A stretch of 5,560 nt of DNA. It comes from an uncultured Spirochaetaceae bacterium (GTDB lineage: Bacteria > Spirochaetota > Spirochaetia > Sphaerochaetales > Sphaerochaetaceae). The notes beneath the pieces are model-generated. The model searched no databases and had not been told where the DNA came from. It was given only the letters and a program-made list of their open reading frames with translations. Each line of letters opens with the position of its first letter. The first letter of the stretch is position 1. Position numbers and translations under genes: made by a program. The DNA is taken from positions 1-5,560 of the forward strand of contig CALXON010000211.1 of NCBI GenBank assembly GCA_944389985.1. Reading direction: 5' to 3'. Of this stretch, positions 1-5,560 are shown piece after piece.

Positions 1-1377
1 CCTGTGAACACCTGTGCGAAGTTCATCGTGATCTTCATCATCTTCGGTGCGTTCCTCGAACGTACGGGAGTCGCGGATTTCTTCATACGCTTCGCAAACG
101 CCGCGGTCGGAAGATTCACGGGAGGCCCGGCGAAGGTCGCTGTCGTCGCATCGGCTCTTGAGGGAATGGCATCAGGATCATCTGTTGCCAACACTGTGGG
201 ATCCGGTTCGATAACCATTCCGATGATGAAGAAGATGGGTTACAAGCCTGAGTTCGCAGCAGCTGTAGAGGCAGCGGCATCCACAGGTGGACAGATCATG
301 CCTCCGATCATGGGAGCTGCAGCATTCCTGATGGCTGAGTACACAGGTCAGCCCTACTCCACTATCGCTCTGATGGCAATTCTTCCTGCGGTCCTCTACT
401 TCACAGGAATCTACATCGCCGTACACCTCGAGGCGAAGAAGATGGGCATGAAGGGAATACCCAAGGATGAGCTTCCGAAAGCAAAGGAGCTTGTCAGGGA
501 GATCTACCTCCTCGCGCCGCTTGTGGCACTTGTCTACCTCGTGTCGACAAACACATTCACGATGGCATACTCCGCAACGATCTCCATCGGAGTCGCAATC
601 CTCGTCGGCATCATCAATCCGACACACAGACTCACGATCTCGAGAATACTCGAGGCGTTCGAGGGCGGATCAAGAGGCTCGATAACTGTTGTCGTCGCTT
701 GTGGTCTTGCCGGTATAATCTCCGGCTGTATCACGGTCACGGGACTTGCAGGAAAGCTCGCAGGTGCAATTGAAATCCTCTCCGGAGGTCATCTCATCCT
801 CGCGCTCTTCTTCACGATGCTCTGCTGTATCGTCCTCGGAATGGGTGTGCCGACAACGGCTAACTACCTCATCATGGCCTCGATCTGCGCACCTATTCTT
901 ATCGGTGAGCCGTTCGGAGTCGCTACGATGGCAGCACACTTCTTCGTATTCTACTTCGGTATTGTCGCGGACATAACGCCGCCGGTTGCCCTGGCAGCAT
1001 ATGCCGGAGCCGCAATAGCGAAGGCAAATCCGATGAAGACGGGAATGAACGCAACAAGACTTGCCATCGCCGCATTCATCGTTCCGTATATCTTCGCTCT
1101 GAGTCCTGCGATGCTCTTCATCGATGTCACATCTGCATTCCAGGTCGTACAGATCGTCATAACATCGCTCCTCGGCATCTTCTCGATCGCTGCGGCGCTT
1201 AACGGCTATCTGATCATGAACATACCTGCGGTGCTGAGAATCGCACTTGCAGCAGGTGGTCTGATGATGGTCTACCCTGGAACGATCACAGATACACTGG
1301 GACTTCTGATCCTCATTGGAACGATCACATTCCAGTGCCTCACGGCAAAGAAAAACGGTGTGAAGATCTCTTTCTGA
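1..1377 (+). CDS. TRAP transporter fused permease, TAXI subfamily (DctQM-type), 5'-truncated by window edge
   Basis: This is an integral inner-membrane permease of a tripartite ATP-independent periplasmic (TRAP) transporter, which imports a solute delivered by a periplasmic binding protein using an ion (usually Na+) gradient. The frame is open from base 1 (Pro, Val, Asn...), and the GTG at 4 has no convincing ribosome binding site. The true start therefore lies upstream, and 458 C-terminal residues are visible. TAXI-type fused permeases usually exceed 600 residues, so roughly 200 N-terminal residues, including the DctQ-like part, are probably missing. Family landmarks, numbered from the window edge, are GMASGSSVANTV near 55-66, AAASTGGQIMPPIMGAAAF near 91-109, GMGVPTTANYL near 280-290 and FYFGIVADITPPVALAAYAG near 318-337. 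The whole protein is a string of hydrophobic helices. No TAXI binding-protein gene is visible; it may lie upstream. The substrate cannot be told from sequence. The gene ends in TGA and a hairpin terminator follows at once. Confidence 0.93.
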   Translation, partial: PVNTCAKFIVIFIIFGAFLERTGVADFFIRFANAAVGRFTGGPAKVAVVASALEGMASGSSVANTVGSGSITIPMMKKMGYKPEFAAAVEAAASTGGQIMPPIMGAAAFLMAEYTGQPYSTIALMAILPAVLYFTGIYIAVHLEAKKMGMKGIPKDELPKAKELVREIYLLAPLVALVYLVSTNTFTMAYSATISIGVAILVGIINPTHRLTISRILEAFEGGSRGSITVVVACGLAGIISGCITVTGLAGKLAGAIEILSGGHLILALFFTMLCCIVLGMGVPTTANYLIMASICAPILIGEPFGVATMAAHFFVFYFGIVADITPPVALAAYAGAAIAKANPMKTGMNATRLAIAAFIVPYIFALSPAMLFIDVTSAFQVVQIVITSLLGIFSIAAALNGYLIMNIPAVLRIALAAGGLMMVYPGTITDTLGLLILIGTITFQCLTAKKNGVKISF

Positions 1378-1399
1378 GGATTATTCACACCCTTGATAC

Positions 1400-1435
1400 A
1401 GACCTCCTGTTCATGACGGCAGGAGGTCTTCTTTA
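1400..1435 (+). terminator. Intrinsic terminator of the TRAP permease gene
   Basis: A perfect 10-bp stem (AGACCTCCTG at 1400-1409 with CAGGAGGTCT at 1420-1429) encloses a 10-nt loop. In the plus-strand RNA two further U-G pairs (1410/1419, 1411/1418) can extend the stem. It is followed by the pyrimidine-rich TCTTTA. It sits 22 bases after the permease stop and just before the convergent hppA stop. In the minus-strand RNA the same stem forms, but the extra pairs become A-C mismatches and no T-run follows, so it looks mainly designed for the plus strand. The tail is modest, with C and A interruptions. Confidence 0.75.
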
Positions 1436-3511
1436 TCAGAATATCGAGAAGGACACGAAGAATGAGACAAGGAGCGATGCAACGAGCGATACGACTGTTA
1501 TCTGCGTATTGATCGAAGGTCCTGCTGTATCCTTGAAAGGATCTCCGACTGTATCACCTATGACAGCAGCCTTATGTGCGTTGCTGCCCTTTCCTCCCTC
1601 ATTTCCGGCCTCGACGTACTTCTTGGAGTTATCCCAGAGACCACCTGAATTGGACATGAATAGCGCGATCAGAAGTCCGGAGACGATGTTTCCGAGAAGG
1701 AATCCTCCGATTGCCTCAGGTCCTCCGATGAAACCGACAACACATGTCATGATGATCGCCGCCAGTCCTGCAGGTATAAGCTCCTTGAGAGCACCTGTCG
1801 TCGCTATGTCGATACAGAGGGAATAGTCAGGAACAGCGTTTCCTTCCTTCAGGCCCGGAATCGTATCGAACTGCCTGTGGATCTCTTTGACCATCCTCTC
1901 TGCGTTCCTGTCAACTCCGAGAATGAGCATTGCTGAGAAGAGAGCCGGAAGCGATGCTCCGACAAGGATGCCGAAGAAGACCGTCGGTTCCATGATGTCG
2001 AATCCGGTGATGAGTTCCATACCCTTCTCCATCAGGACGACATTGGCCTCTGACATGAATGCTCCGAGGAGGGATATAACGGTAAGGCCTGCAGCTCCAA
2101 TCGAGAAGCCTTTCGTGACAGCCTTTACAGTGTTTCCCGCACTGTCGAGCTCATCGGCGACCCTTATCGTCTCCTCACCCAGTCCTCCCATCTCGGCAAG
2201 ACCCCTTGCGTTGTCAACGATAGGACCGTACGCATCATTGGAGATGATCATTCCGACAATTGAGAGCATACCGACAGCAGCCATTGAGATACCGAAGATC
2301 GCATACCCCTCTCCCATTGGCGCACAGAGCTTGTATGCGGCAAGTGCCGATACAGCTATTCCTGCCATTGCAGGGAGAGCTGAGATGAAGCCGTATGAGA
2401 CACCTGAGAGGATCGTGAACGCAGGACCTGTCGAGGAGGCCTTTGCAACACGCTGTACTATAGGCTTCGTGTCATCGGTGAAGTAATCGGTCGTTATTCC
2501 GATGATCACTCCTACAAGAAGTCCTACTGAGGATGCTCCCCATACCCTCCATGAGAATCCTTCTGTCAGAGCTGTGGCAATTGCTGTCAGGACAAGGAAT
2601 ACAGCCGTTGTCGTGTAGGTCGATGAATTCAGGGCCCTTGTCGGGCTTCCATCCTTACCCACCCTCGCGTTGGCAATGCCTATCATAGATGCGATGAGTC
2701 CGAGAACAAGATAGCAGAAGACCATCTTGATCGCATCAGCTGAACCCGAAAGGGAACCTGCGATGACAAGGGCTGAGGCAGATGCCGCGACATTTGAATC
2801 GAAGAGGTCTGCACCCATTCCCGCTACATCACCGACATTGTCACCGACGTTATCCGCGATGACAGCGGGATTCCTCGGATCGTCCTCCGCTATTCCGAGC
2901 TCTACCTTTCCTGTAAGGTCAGCAGCGACATCCGCGGTCTTTGTGAATATTCCGCCTCCCGCCTTTGCAAAGAGTGCAAGTGAGCTTGCTCCGAATGAGA
3001 AACCGAGAAGTATTGACGTGTCACCGAAGAGCATGAGAACAAGCGCGACTCCGGCAAGCGAACAGCCTACGACGAGAAGTCCCATCACGGCTCCGCCTCT
3101 GAAACCTATGAGGAATGCCTTTTTCAAGCCTCCCTCCGCACTCTCGGCAGCCCTTCCGTTTGAGAGGGTCGCGACCATAATGCCGATCTTTCCGGCGATC
3201 GCAGAGAGAACGGTTCCGGCTATATACGCGACAGTCATCGAGATGTTGTCCGCTATGCCGCCTTCCCAGACCGGTGTCGGAAGAAGAAGGAAGATCAGCA
3301 CTGCCGCAATACCGGCGAAGACTGCCAGTATCCTGTACTCACGACGCATGAATGCTGCCGCACCTTCCCTGATTAGCTCGGAGACATCCGCGATTCTCCG
3401 GTTCTCCATCTTCTGCTTCTTCACCCAGAGATAGAGATAGAGAGCAAACAGGAATGCGACGGCGGCAGTTATGAATGAGAGAAAGTAGAAAAAACCTGCT
3501 GAAAGATTCAT
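1436..3511 (-). CDS. hppA: Membrane-bound ion-translocating pyrophosphatase (probable K+-independent H+-PPase)
   Basis: This enzyme hydrolyses pyrophosphate to phosphate and uses the energy to pump H+ (or Na+) across the cytoplasmic membrane, recovering energy from biosynthetic pyrophosphate. The protein has 691 residues, normal for the bacterial family, with about 16 membrane helices expected. Visible motifs are DVAADLTGKVE at 194-204 (family form DVGADLVGKVE), EDDPRNPAVIADNVGDNVGD at 209-228, SNDAYGPIVDNARG at 424-437, WDNSKKYVE at 626-634, and GDTVGDPFKDTAGPSIN at 652-668. These supply the Asp, Lys and Asn residues that bind Mg-pyrophosphate. Lys463 and Thr466 in the GNTVKAVTKG stretch match the K+-independent class; K+-dependent enzymes have Ala and usually Gly there. 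Asp238 lies where the ion-gate Glu of many family members sits. The ATG at 3511 is chosen because AAGGTGG lies 6 nt upstream; an in-frame TTG 14 codons earlier has no such support. The gene is monocistronic here, convergent with the permease and divergent from the kinase. Confidence 0.95.
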   Translation of the reverse strand: MNLSAGFFYFLSFITAAVAFLFALYLYLWVKKQKMENRRIADVSELIREGAAAFMRREYRILAVFAGIAAVLIFLLLPTPVWEGGIADNISMTVAYIAGTVLSAIAGKIGIMVATLSNGRAAESAEGGLKKAFLIGFRGGAVMGLLVVGCSLAGVALVLMLFGDTSILLGFSFGASSLALFAKAGGGIFTKTADVAADLTGKVELGIAEDDPRNPAVIADNVGDNVGDVAGMGADLFDSNVAASASALVIAGSLSGSADAIKMVFCYLVLGLIASMIGIANARVGKDGSPTRALNSSTYTTTAVFLVLTAIATALTEGFSWRVWGASSVGLLVGVIIGITTDYFTDDTKPIVQRVAKASSTGPAFTILSGVSYGFISALPAMAGIAVSALAAYKLCAPMGEGYAIFGISMAAVGMLSIVGMIISNDAYGPIVDNARGLAEMGGLGEETIRVADELDSAGNTVKAVTKGFSIGAAGLTVISLLGAFMSEANVVLMEKGMELITGFDIMEPTVFFGILVGASLPALFSAMLILGVDRNAERMVKEIHRQFDTIPGLKEGNAVPDYSLCIDIATTGALKELIPAGLAAIIMTCVVGFIGGPEAIGGFLLGNIVSGLLIALFMSNSGGLWDNSKKYVEAGNEGGKGSNAHKAAVIGDTVGDPFKDTAGPSINTQITVVSLVASLLVSFFVSFSIF

Positions 3512-3551
3512 AAATACCCACCTTTCCAGCCGGCATCCAGCCCAGCTGGAC
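3512..3551 (-). promoter_or_regulatory. hppA 5' leader with alternative GC-rich hairpins
   Basis: If the promoter at 3558-3586 is used, the transcript starts near 3551 and the leader is about 40 nt. Read on the minus strand it carries TCCAGC (plus 3545-3550) followed by two copies of its complement, GCTGGA (plus 3536-3541 and 3525-3530). TCCAGC can pair with the first copy (6 bp, 3-nt loop) or with the second (6 bp, longer loop), which directly abuts the ribosome binding site. The repeats are plain in the sequence. A regulatory or transcript-stabilising role is inference. Confidence 0.4.
3518..3524 (-). promoter_or_regulatory. Ribosome binding site of hppA
   Basis: On the minus strand AAGGTGG, one base from the ideal AAGGAGG, lies 6 nt before the ATG at 3511. 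This decides the start over the in-frame TTG at 3553. The preceding bases GCTGGA (plus 3525-3530) belong to an inverted repeat in the leader and directly abut this site. Confidence 0.8.
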
Positions 3552-3557
3552 AATCTC

Positions 3558-3586
3558 AGTGTAAAATCACATCAAATCGCCGTCAA
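3558..3586 (-). promoter_or_regulatory. Probable sigma-70-type promoter of hppA
   Basis: On the minus strand TTGACG (plus 3581-3586; 5 of 6 to the -35 consensus) is separated by exactly 17 nt from TACACT (plus 3558-3563; 4 of 6 to the -10 consensus). The DNA just upstream of the -35 is AT-rich (ATAAATATTTATT, plus 3586-3598), as in an UP element. The predicted start near 3551 gives a leader of about 40 nt. The elements are visible, but use in vivo is inferred. Confidence 0.6.
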
Positions 3587-3630
3587 ATAAATATTTATGG
3601 ATGGATTTGATATACAGGGATACAATTATT

Positions 3631-3634
3631 GGAG
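3631..3634 (+). promoter_or_regulatory. Ribosome binding site deciding the kinase start
   Basis: GGAG lies 7 nt before the ATG at 3642. The upstream in-frame ATG at 3597 is preceded by AT-rich sequence with no Shine-Dalgarno match, and the ATG at 3636 is only 1 nt from this GGAG. Both are less likely starts. Confidence 0.55.
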
Positions 3635-3641
3635 TATGGAA

Positions 3642-4919
3642 ATGACTATATGGGACATTGTCAGAAGCATATCCGTGATAATCTCCCATGCATTCACGCT
3701 CGGCATTCTCTCAGATCCTAAGGACAGCGTGAGACATCCTGCTACGGTATGGACATGCCTATCTCTGGTGCTTGCTCCGGCCCTGATCATCATAATCACA
3801 CCGACTGGCTACACCACGACAACGACATGGCTTGCATACTTTCTCATTCTGATTCCCTACTTCATTGTCTTCATGTTCATCTCTGAAGGACCTGTGAAAC
3901 GGAACCTCTTCCTGTTCATGACCTATTCCACGCTCTTCGTTCTTCTCCTTGTCATCTCCCAGATTCTTGCAATACTCTTCGCTGACGGAGAAGAGAGTGT
4001 GCAGATAATGACAAGGACAGTAATGTCACTGCTCTTCGCTCTTGCGGTACTCTGGAAGCTCAAGGATCTGTTCAACTCCGCAACCGGCAGGATAACCGAA
4101 GGATGGGGAAGACTCTCGCTCTTCTCCATCACAGTATTCATCATCATCTCGATATTCGTGATGACAGCGTATCTCACATGGGATCCATTCCTGCTTCCAT
4201 TCATCCTGCTTGTATCGATACTTGTCGTCATATCATACATAATCGCACTGTCGCTGCTGGGACTACTTGAGCAGAAACAGGAGAACCAGATGCTCAACAA
4301 GCAGAAGGACCTTCTGAGAAGCGAGCTGGAAGCCGAGAATGAATTCGTGCTATCTGCAAGGATGTACCGCCATGACATGAGACACCATGATGCTATCATC
4401 CGTGAGTACATCGCAGACGGAGAGTACGAGGAAGCACTGAAATACCTTGATGATCATGCGAAGCTCATTGATAAGACTCAGCTCCAGATATGGAGCGGAA
4501 GCAAGATCATAAACGCAGTTCTGAGAGCTGCGGAGAGACGTGCGGAGGCAGCAGGTATAAGATTCACAGCCACGGTCCGCATTCCTTCAGAGCTCCCTAT
4601 CTCCGATACTGATATCGGAACGATCTTCGGAAACCTCCTGGACAACGCCATTGAAGCTGCCGAGAAGGTTGAATCGGATCCATACATCTCCGTCAGAGCT
4701 GAGACAAGGGAATCAATGCTCTATGCAGAGATCAGGAACAGCATGAGCGGACAGACTGTCTTCACAAGCAACAACAGGCCACGGACAACAAAGAAGAACG
4801 GAGGAACAGGACTGAGAAGCGTCAACACCATCCTTCAGGAAAACGGAGGCGGACTCAAGCTCAGACAGTCAGGCAGTGAGTTTATCGCTCAGGTGATAAT
4901 ACCGCTTGAAAGAAAATAA
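3642..4919 (+). CDS. GHKL-domain (AgrC-like) membrane sensor histidine kinase
   Basis: This is a probable inner-membrane sensor kinase that autophosphorylates on histidine and passes the phosphate to a response regulator; the signal is unknown. The protein has 425 residues from the chosen ATG, or 440 if the ATG at 3597 is used. About six hydrophobic segments lie near residues 36-53, 61-80, 89-112, 122-141, 158-178 and 182-208. A charged, probably coiled-coil linker follows (209-238, rich in Gln, Glu, Lys and Leu). The H-box is YRHDMRHHD at 242-250, with His244 the likely phosphorylation site by analogy with the RHD motif of AgrC. The ATPase domain shows the N-box GNLLDNAIEAAE at 330-341 and the G-box NGGTGLRSVN at 386-395, the HATPase_c_5 pattern. 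No periplasmic sensor domain of any size is present, so sensing probably involves the membrane part. Usual partners are LytTR-type regulators. None is adjacent: hppA is divergent upstream and a convergent gene follows after 44 bases. Confidence 0.88.
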   Translation: MTIWDIVRSISVIISHAFTLGILSDPKDSVRHPATVWTCLSLVLAPALIIIITPTGYTTTTTWLAYFLILIPYFIVFMFISEGPVKRNLFLFMTYSTLFVLLLVISQILAILFADGEESVQIMTRTVMSLLFALAVLWKLKDLFNSATGRITEGWGRLSLFSITVFIIISIFVMTAYLTWDPFLLPFILLVSILVVISYIIALSLLGLLEQKQENQMLNKQKDLLRSELEAENEFVLSARMYRHDMRHHDAIIREYIADGEYEEALKYLDDHAKLIDKTQLQIWSGSKIINAVLRAAERRAEAAGIRFTATVRIPSELPISDTDIGTIFGNLLDNAIEAAEKVESDPYISVRAETRESMLYAEIRNSMSGQTVFTSNNRPRTTKKNGGTGLRSVNTILQENGGGLKLRQSGSEFIAQVIIPLERK

Positions 4920-4941
4920 CAGGCTCCATCGCTGAAGCCTG
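4908..4941 (-). terminator. Hairpin terminator of the outer-membrane protein gene, overlapping the kinase 3' end
   Basis: CAGGCT (4920-4925) pairs with AGCCTG (4936-4941) around a 10-nt loop in the 44-base convergent gap. Read on the minus strand the stem is followed by TTATTTTCTTTC, a good T-rich tract that lies inside the last codons and stop of the kinase. On the plus strand only CCTTATA follows, so termination of the kinase transcript here would be weaker. The stem is short at 6 bp. Confidence 0.6.
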
Positions 4942-4963
4942 CCTTATACGGAATCTGTATGTC

Positions 4964-5560
4964 TTACCAGCCGAGGGTGAAGTTGACCGTGAATGCATCA
5001 ACTCCCTTCGAGCCCGCTCTCTCACCATACTCCTTCCAGAAGTATGTGCAGTCAAGACGGATGACATGGAGATCGATTCCAAGTCCGAGTGAGAGATAAC
5101 CTCCTGCAAGTCCTGCGCGGAGTGCGATTGAGTTGACGAACTCAAGCTCGACACCGAGGTTCACATGCTCGACGAAGCTCCTGAAATCAAATTTCAGATA
5201 ATCACCGAAACCGATCATATCAACGATATCAAGGGCGACTGTCGGCTTGAACCACCAGAACTCATCCCACTGCCATGCAACTCCGAGATCGAGAGAGCAG
5301 TCAGAGTCGAATGTGAACTTCTCATGAGAGCCCGAACCGAACGGATTCTGTTTCCATTCATTGATCGAGTCGAGAGCTGTCATGTAGTATCTGCCGTTGA
5401 TGTTCCTCGCGGCAATGCTGACGGAGAATCCGAGAGGCATGTTCGCCGTGATGCCGATATCGATAGGAACGGAGAAACCGGCCATCATCGGAGTTCCTGC
5501 AAGGAATGAGTCAAACGGATTCGTTCCCTCTTCCGAGCTTGAATTCGAGAAGAGTCCGAG
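4964..5560 (-). CDS. Probable outer-membrane beta-barrel protein, C-terminal part (5'-truncated by window edge)
   Basis: I cannot name this protein. The minus-strand frame is open to the right edge, giving 198 C-terminal residues. The Met at 5488 has no special claim to be the start. The visible part has alternating polar and hydrophobic residues in short strands rich in Gly and aromatics, for example GFSVPIDIGITANM, VNLGVELEFVNSIALRAGL and GGYLSLGLGIDLHVIRLDC. It ends in FTVNFTLGW followed by TAA. A final amphipathic strand ending in an aromatic residue is the classic signal recognised by the BAM assembly machinery, though Phe is more usual than Trp. The first visible stretch (LGLFSNSSSEEGTNPFDSF) is polar and looks like a loop. 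Two cysteines are present, somewhat unusual for an outer-membrane barrel. The style resembles barrel proteins of spirochaetes, but this is an impression only. A terminator hairpin lies just downstream on its strand. Confidence 0.65.
   Translation of the reverse strand, partial: LGLFSNSSSEEGTNPFDSFLAGTPMMAGFSVPIDIGITANMPLGFSVSIAARNINGRYYMTALDSINEWKQNPFGSGSHEKFTFDSDCSLDLGVAWQWDEFWWFKPTVALDIVDMIGFGDYLKFDFRSFVEHVNLGVELEFVNSIALRAGLAGGYLSLGLGIDLHVIRLDCTYFWKEYGERAGSKGVDAFTVNFTLGW

Noticed and set aside
178..627. Minus-strand open frame inside the TRAP permease
   Set aside because: Its Cys/His/Arg/Asp-rich product is typical of an antisense reading of a membrane-protein gene; the plus-strand frame carries all the conserved motifs.
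1335..1826. Plus-strand open frame running across the permease end, the terminator and the hppA 3' end
   Set aside because: It overlaps two confident genes and reads through the terminator hairpin. The product has no coherent features.
1887..2486. Plus-strand open frame (199 codons) opposite hppA
   Set aside because: It is again antisense to hppA, with biased Ser/Pro/Ile/Ala composition, no ribosome binding site seen and no recognisable motif.
2727..3434. Long plus-strand open frame (235 codons) opposite hppA
   Set aside because: It is the antisense of a well-conserved pyrophosphatase. Its product is a Ser/Pro/Ala-rich string without domain features, as expected from a mirrored codon pattern.
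3512..3553. 14-residue N-terminal extension of hppA from a TTG codon
   Set aside because: The extension contains the good ribosome binding site for the ATG at 3511 and would begin at about the predicted transcription start, so it is very unlikely to be translated.
3512..3596. Riboswitch in the hppA/kinase gap
   Set aside because: The gap is too short for known riboswitch aptamers and no conserved aptamer motif is recognised; only simple inverted repeats are present.
3923..4411. Minus-strand open frame inside the kinase
   Set aside because: It is a Ser/Met/Ile-rich shadow of the membrane and linker region of a kinase with clear H, N and G boxes.
5165..5509. Plus-strand open frame opposite the barrel protein
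   Set aside because: It has charged, featureless composition and overlaps a minus-strand frame with a clear beta-strand pattern, a proper C-terminal aromatic end and a downstream terminator.

Overview
This is an ordinary-looking, tightly packed bacterial chromosome segment with four protein genes and no RNA gene, mobile element, CRISPR array or long repeat that I can see. Intergenic gaps are short (about 60, 130 and 45 bases), and no stretch above 300 bases lacks a gene. The last gene encodes an outer-membrane-type beta-strand protein ending in an aromatic residue, so the host has an outer membrane. The balanced base composition, the TAXI-type TRAP permease, the bacterial proton-pumping pyrophosphatase and the style of the barrel protein's C-terminus would fit a spirochaete of the Treponema/Sphaerochaeta kind. 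That is a family-resemblance guess, not a demonstrated placement.

Layout: (1) Positions 1-1377, plus strand, hold the C-terminal two thirds or so of a fused TRAP transporter permease (DctQM-type, TAXI subfamily), cut by the left edge. A hairpin terminator follows. (2) Positions 1436-3511, minus strand, hold a complete membrane-bound ion-pumping pyrophosphatase (hppA) with intact catalytic motifs and the Lys/Thr pair that marks the K+-independent class. Its upstream region carries a good sigma-70-like promoter, a short GC-rich leader able to fold in two ways, and a clear ribosome binding site. (3) Positions 3642-4919, plus strand, transcribed divergently from hppA, hold a complete six-helix GHKL/AgrC-like sensor histidine kinase with no response regulator next to it. 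(4) Positions 4964-5560, minus strand, hold the C-terminal 198 residues of a probable outer-membrane beta-barrel protein, cut by the right edge. A hairpin in the 44-base gap, with a T-rich run on the minus-strand side, probably ends its transcript.

The genes alternate in orientation (+ - + -), so no operon is visible and each is probably transcribed separately within this window. The permease would use an ion gradient for solute uptake, and the pyrophosphatase would build an ion gradient from pyrophosphate. This is a shared bioenergetic theme, not proof of co-regulation. The shared hppA/kinase intergenic region is the most information-dense non-coding part. I found no evidence for a wholly new system.
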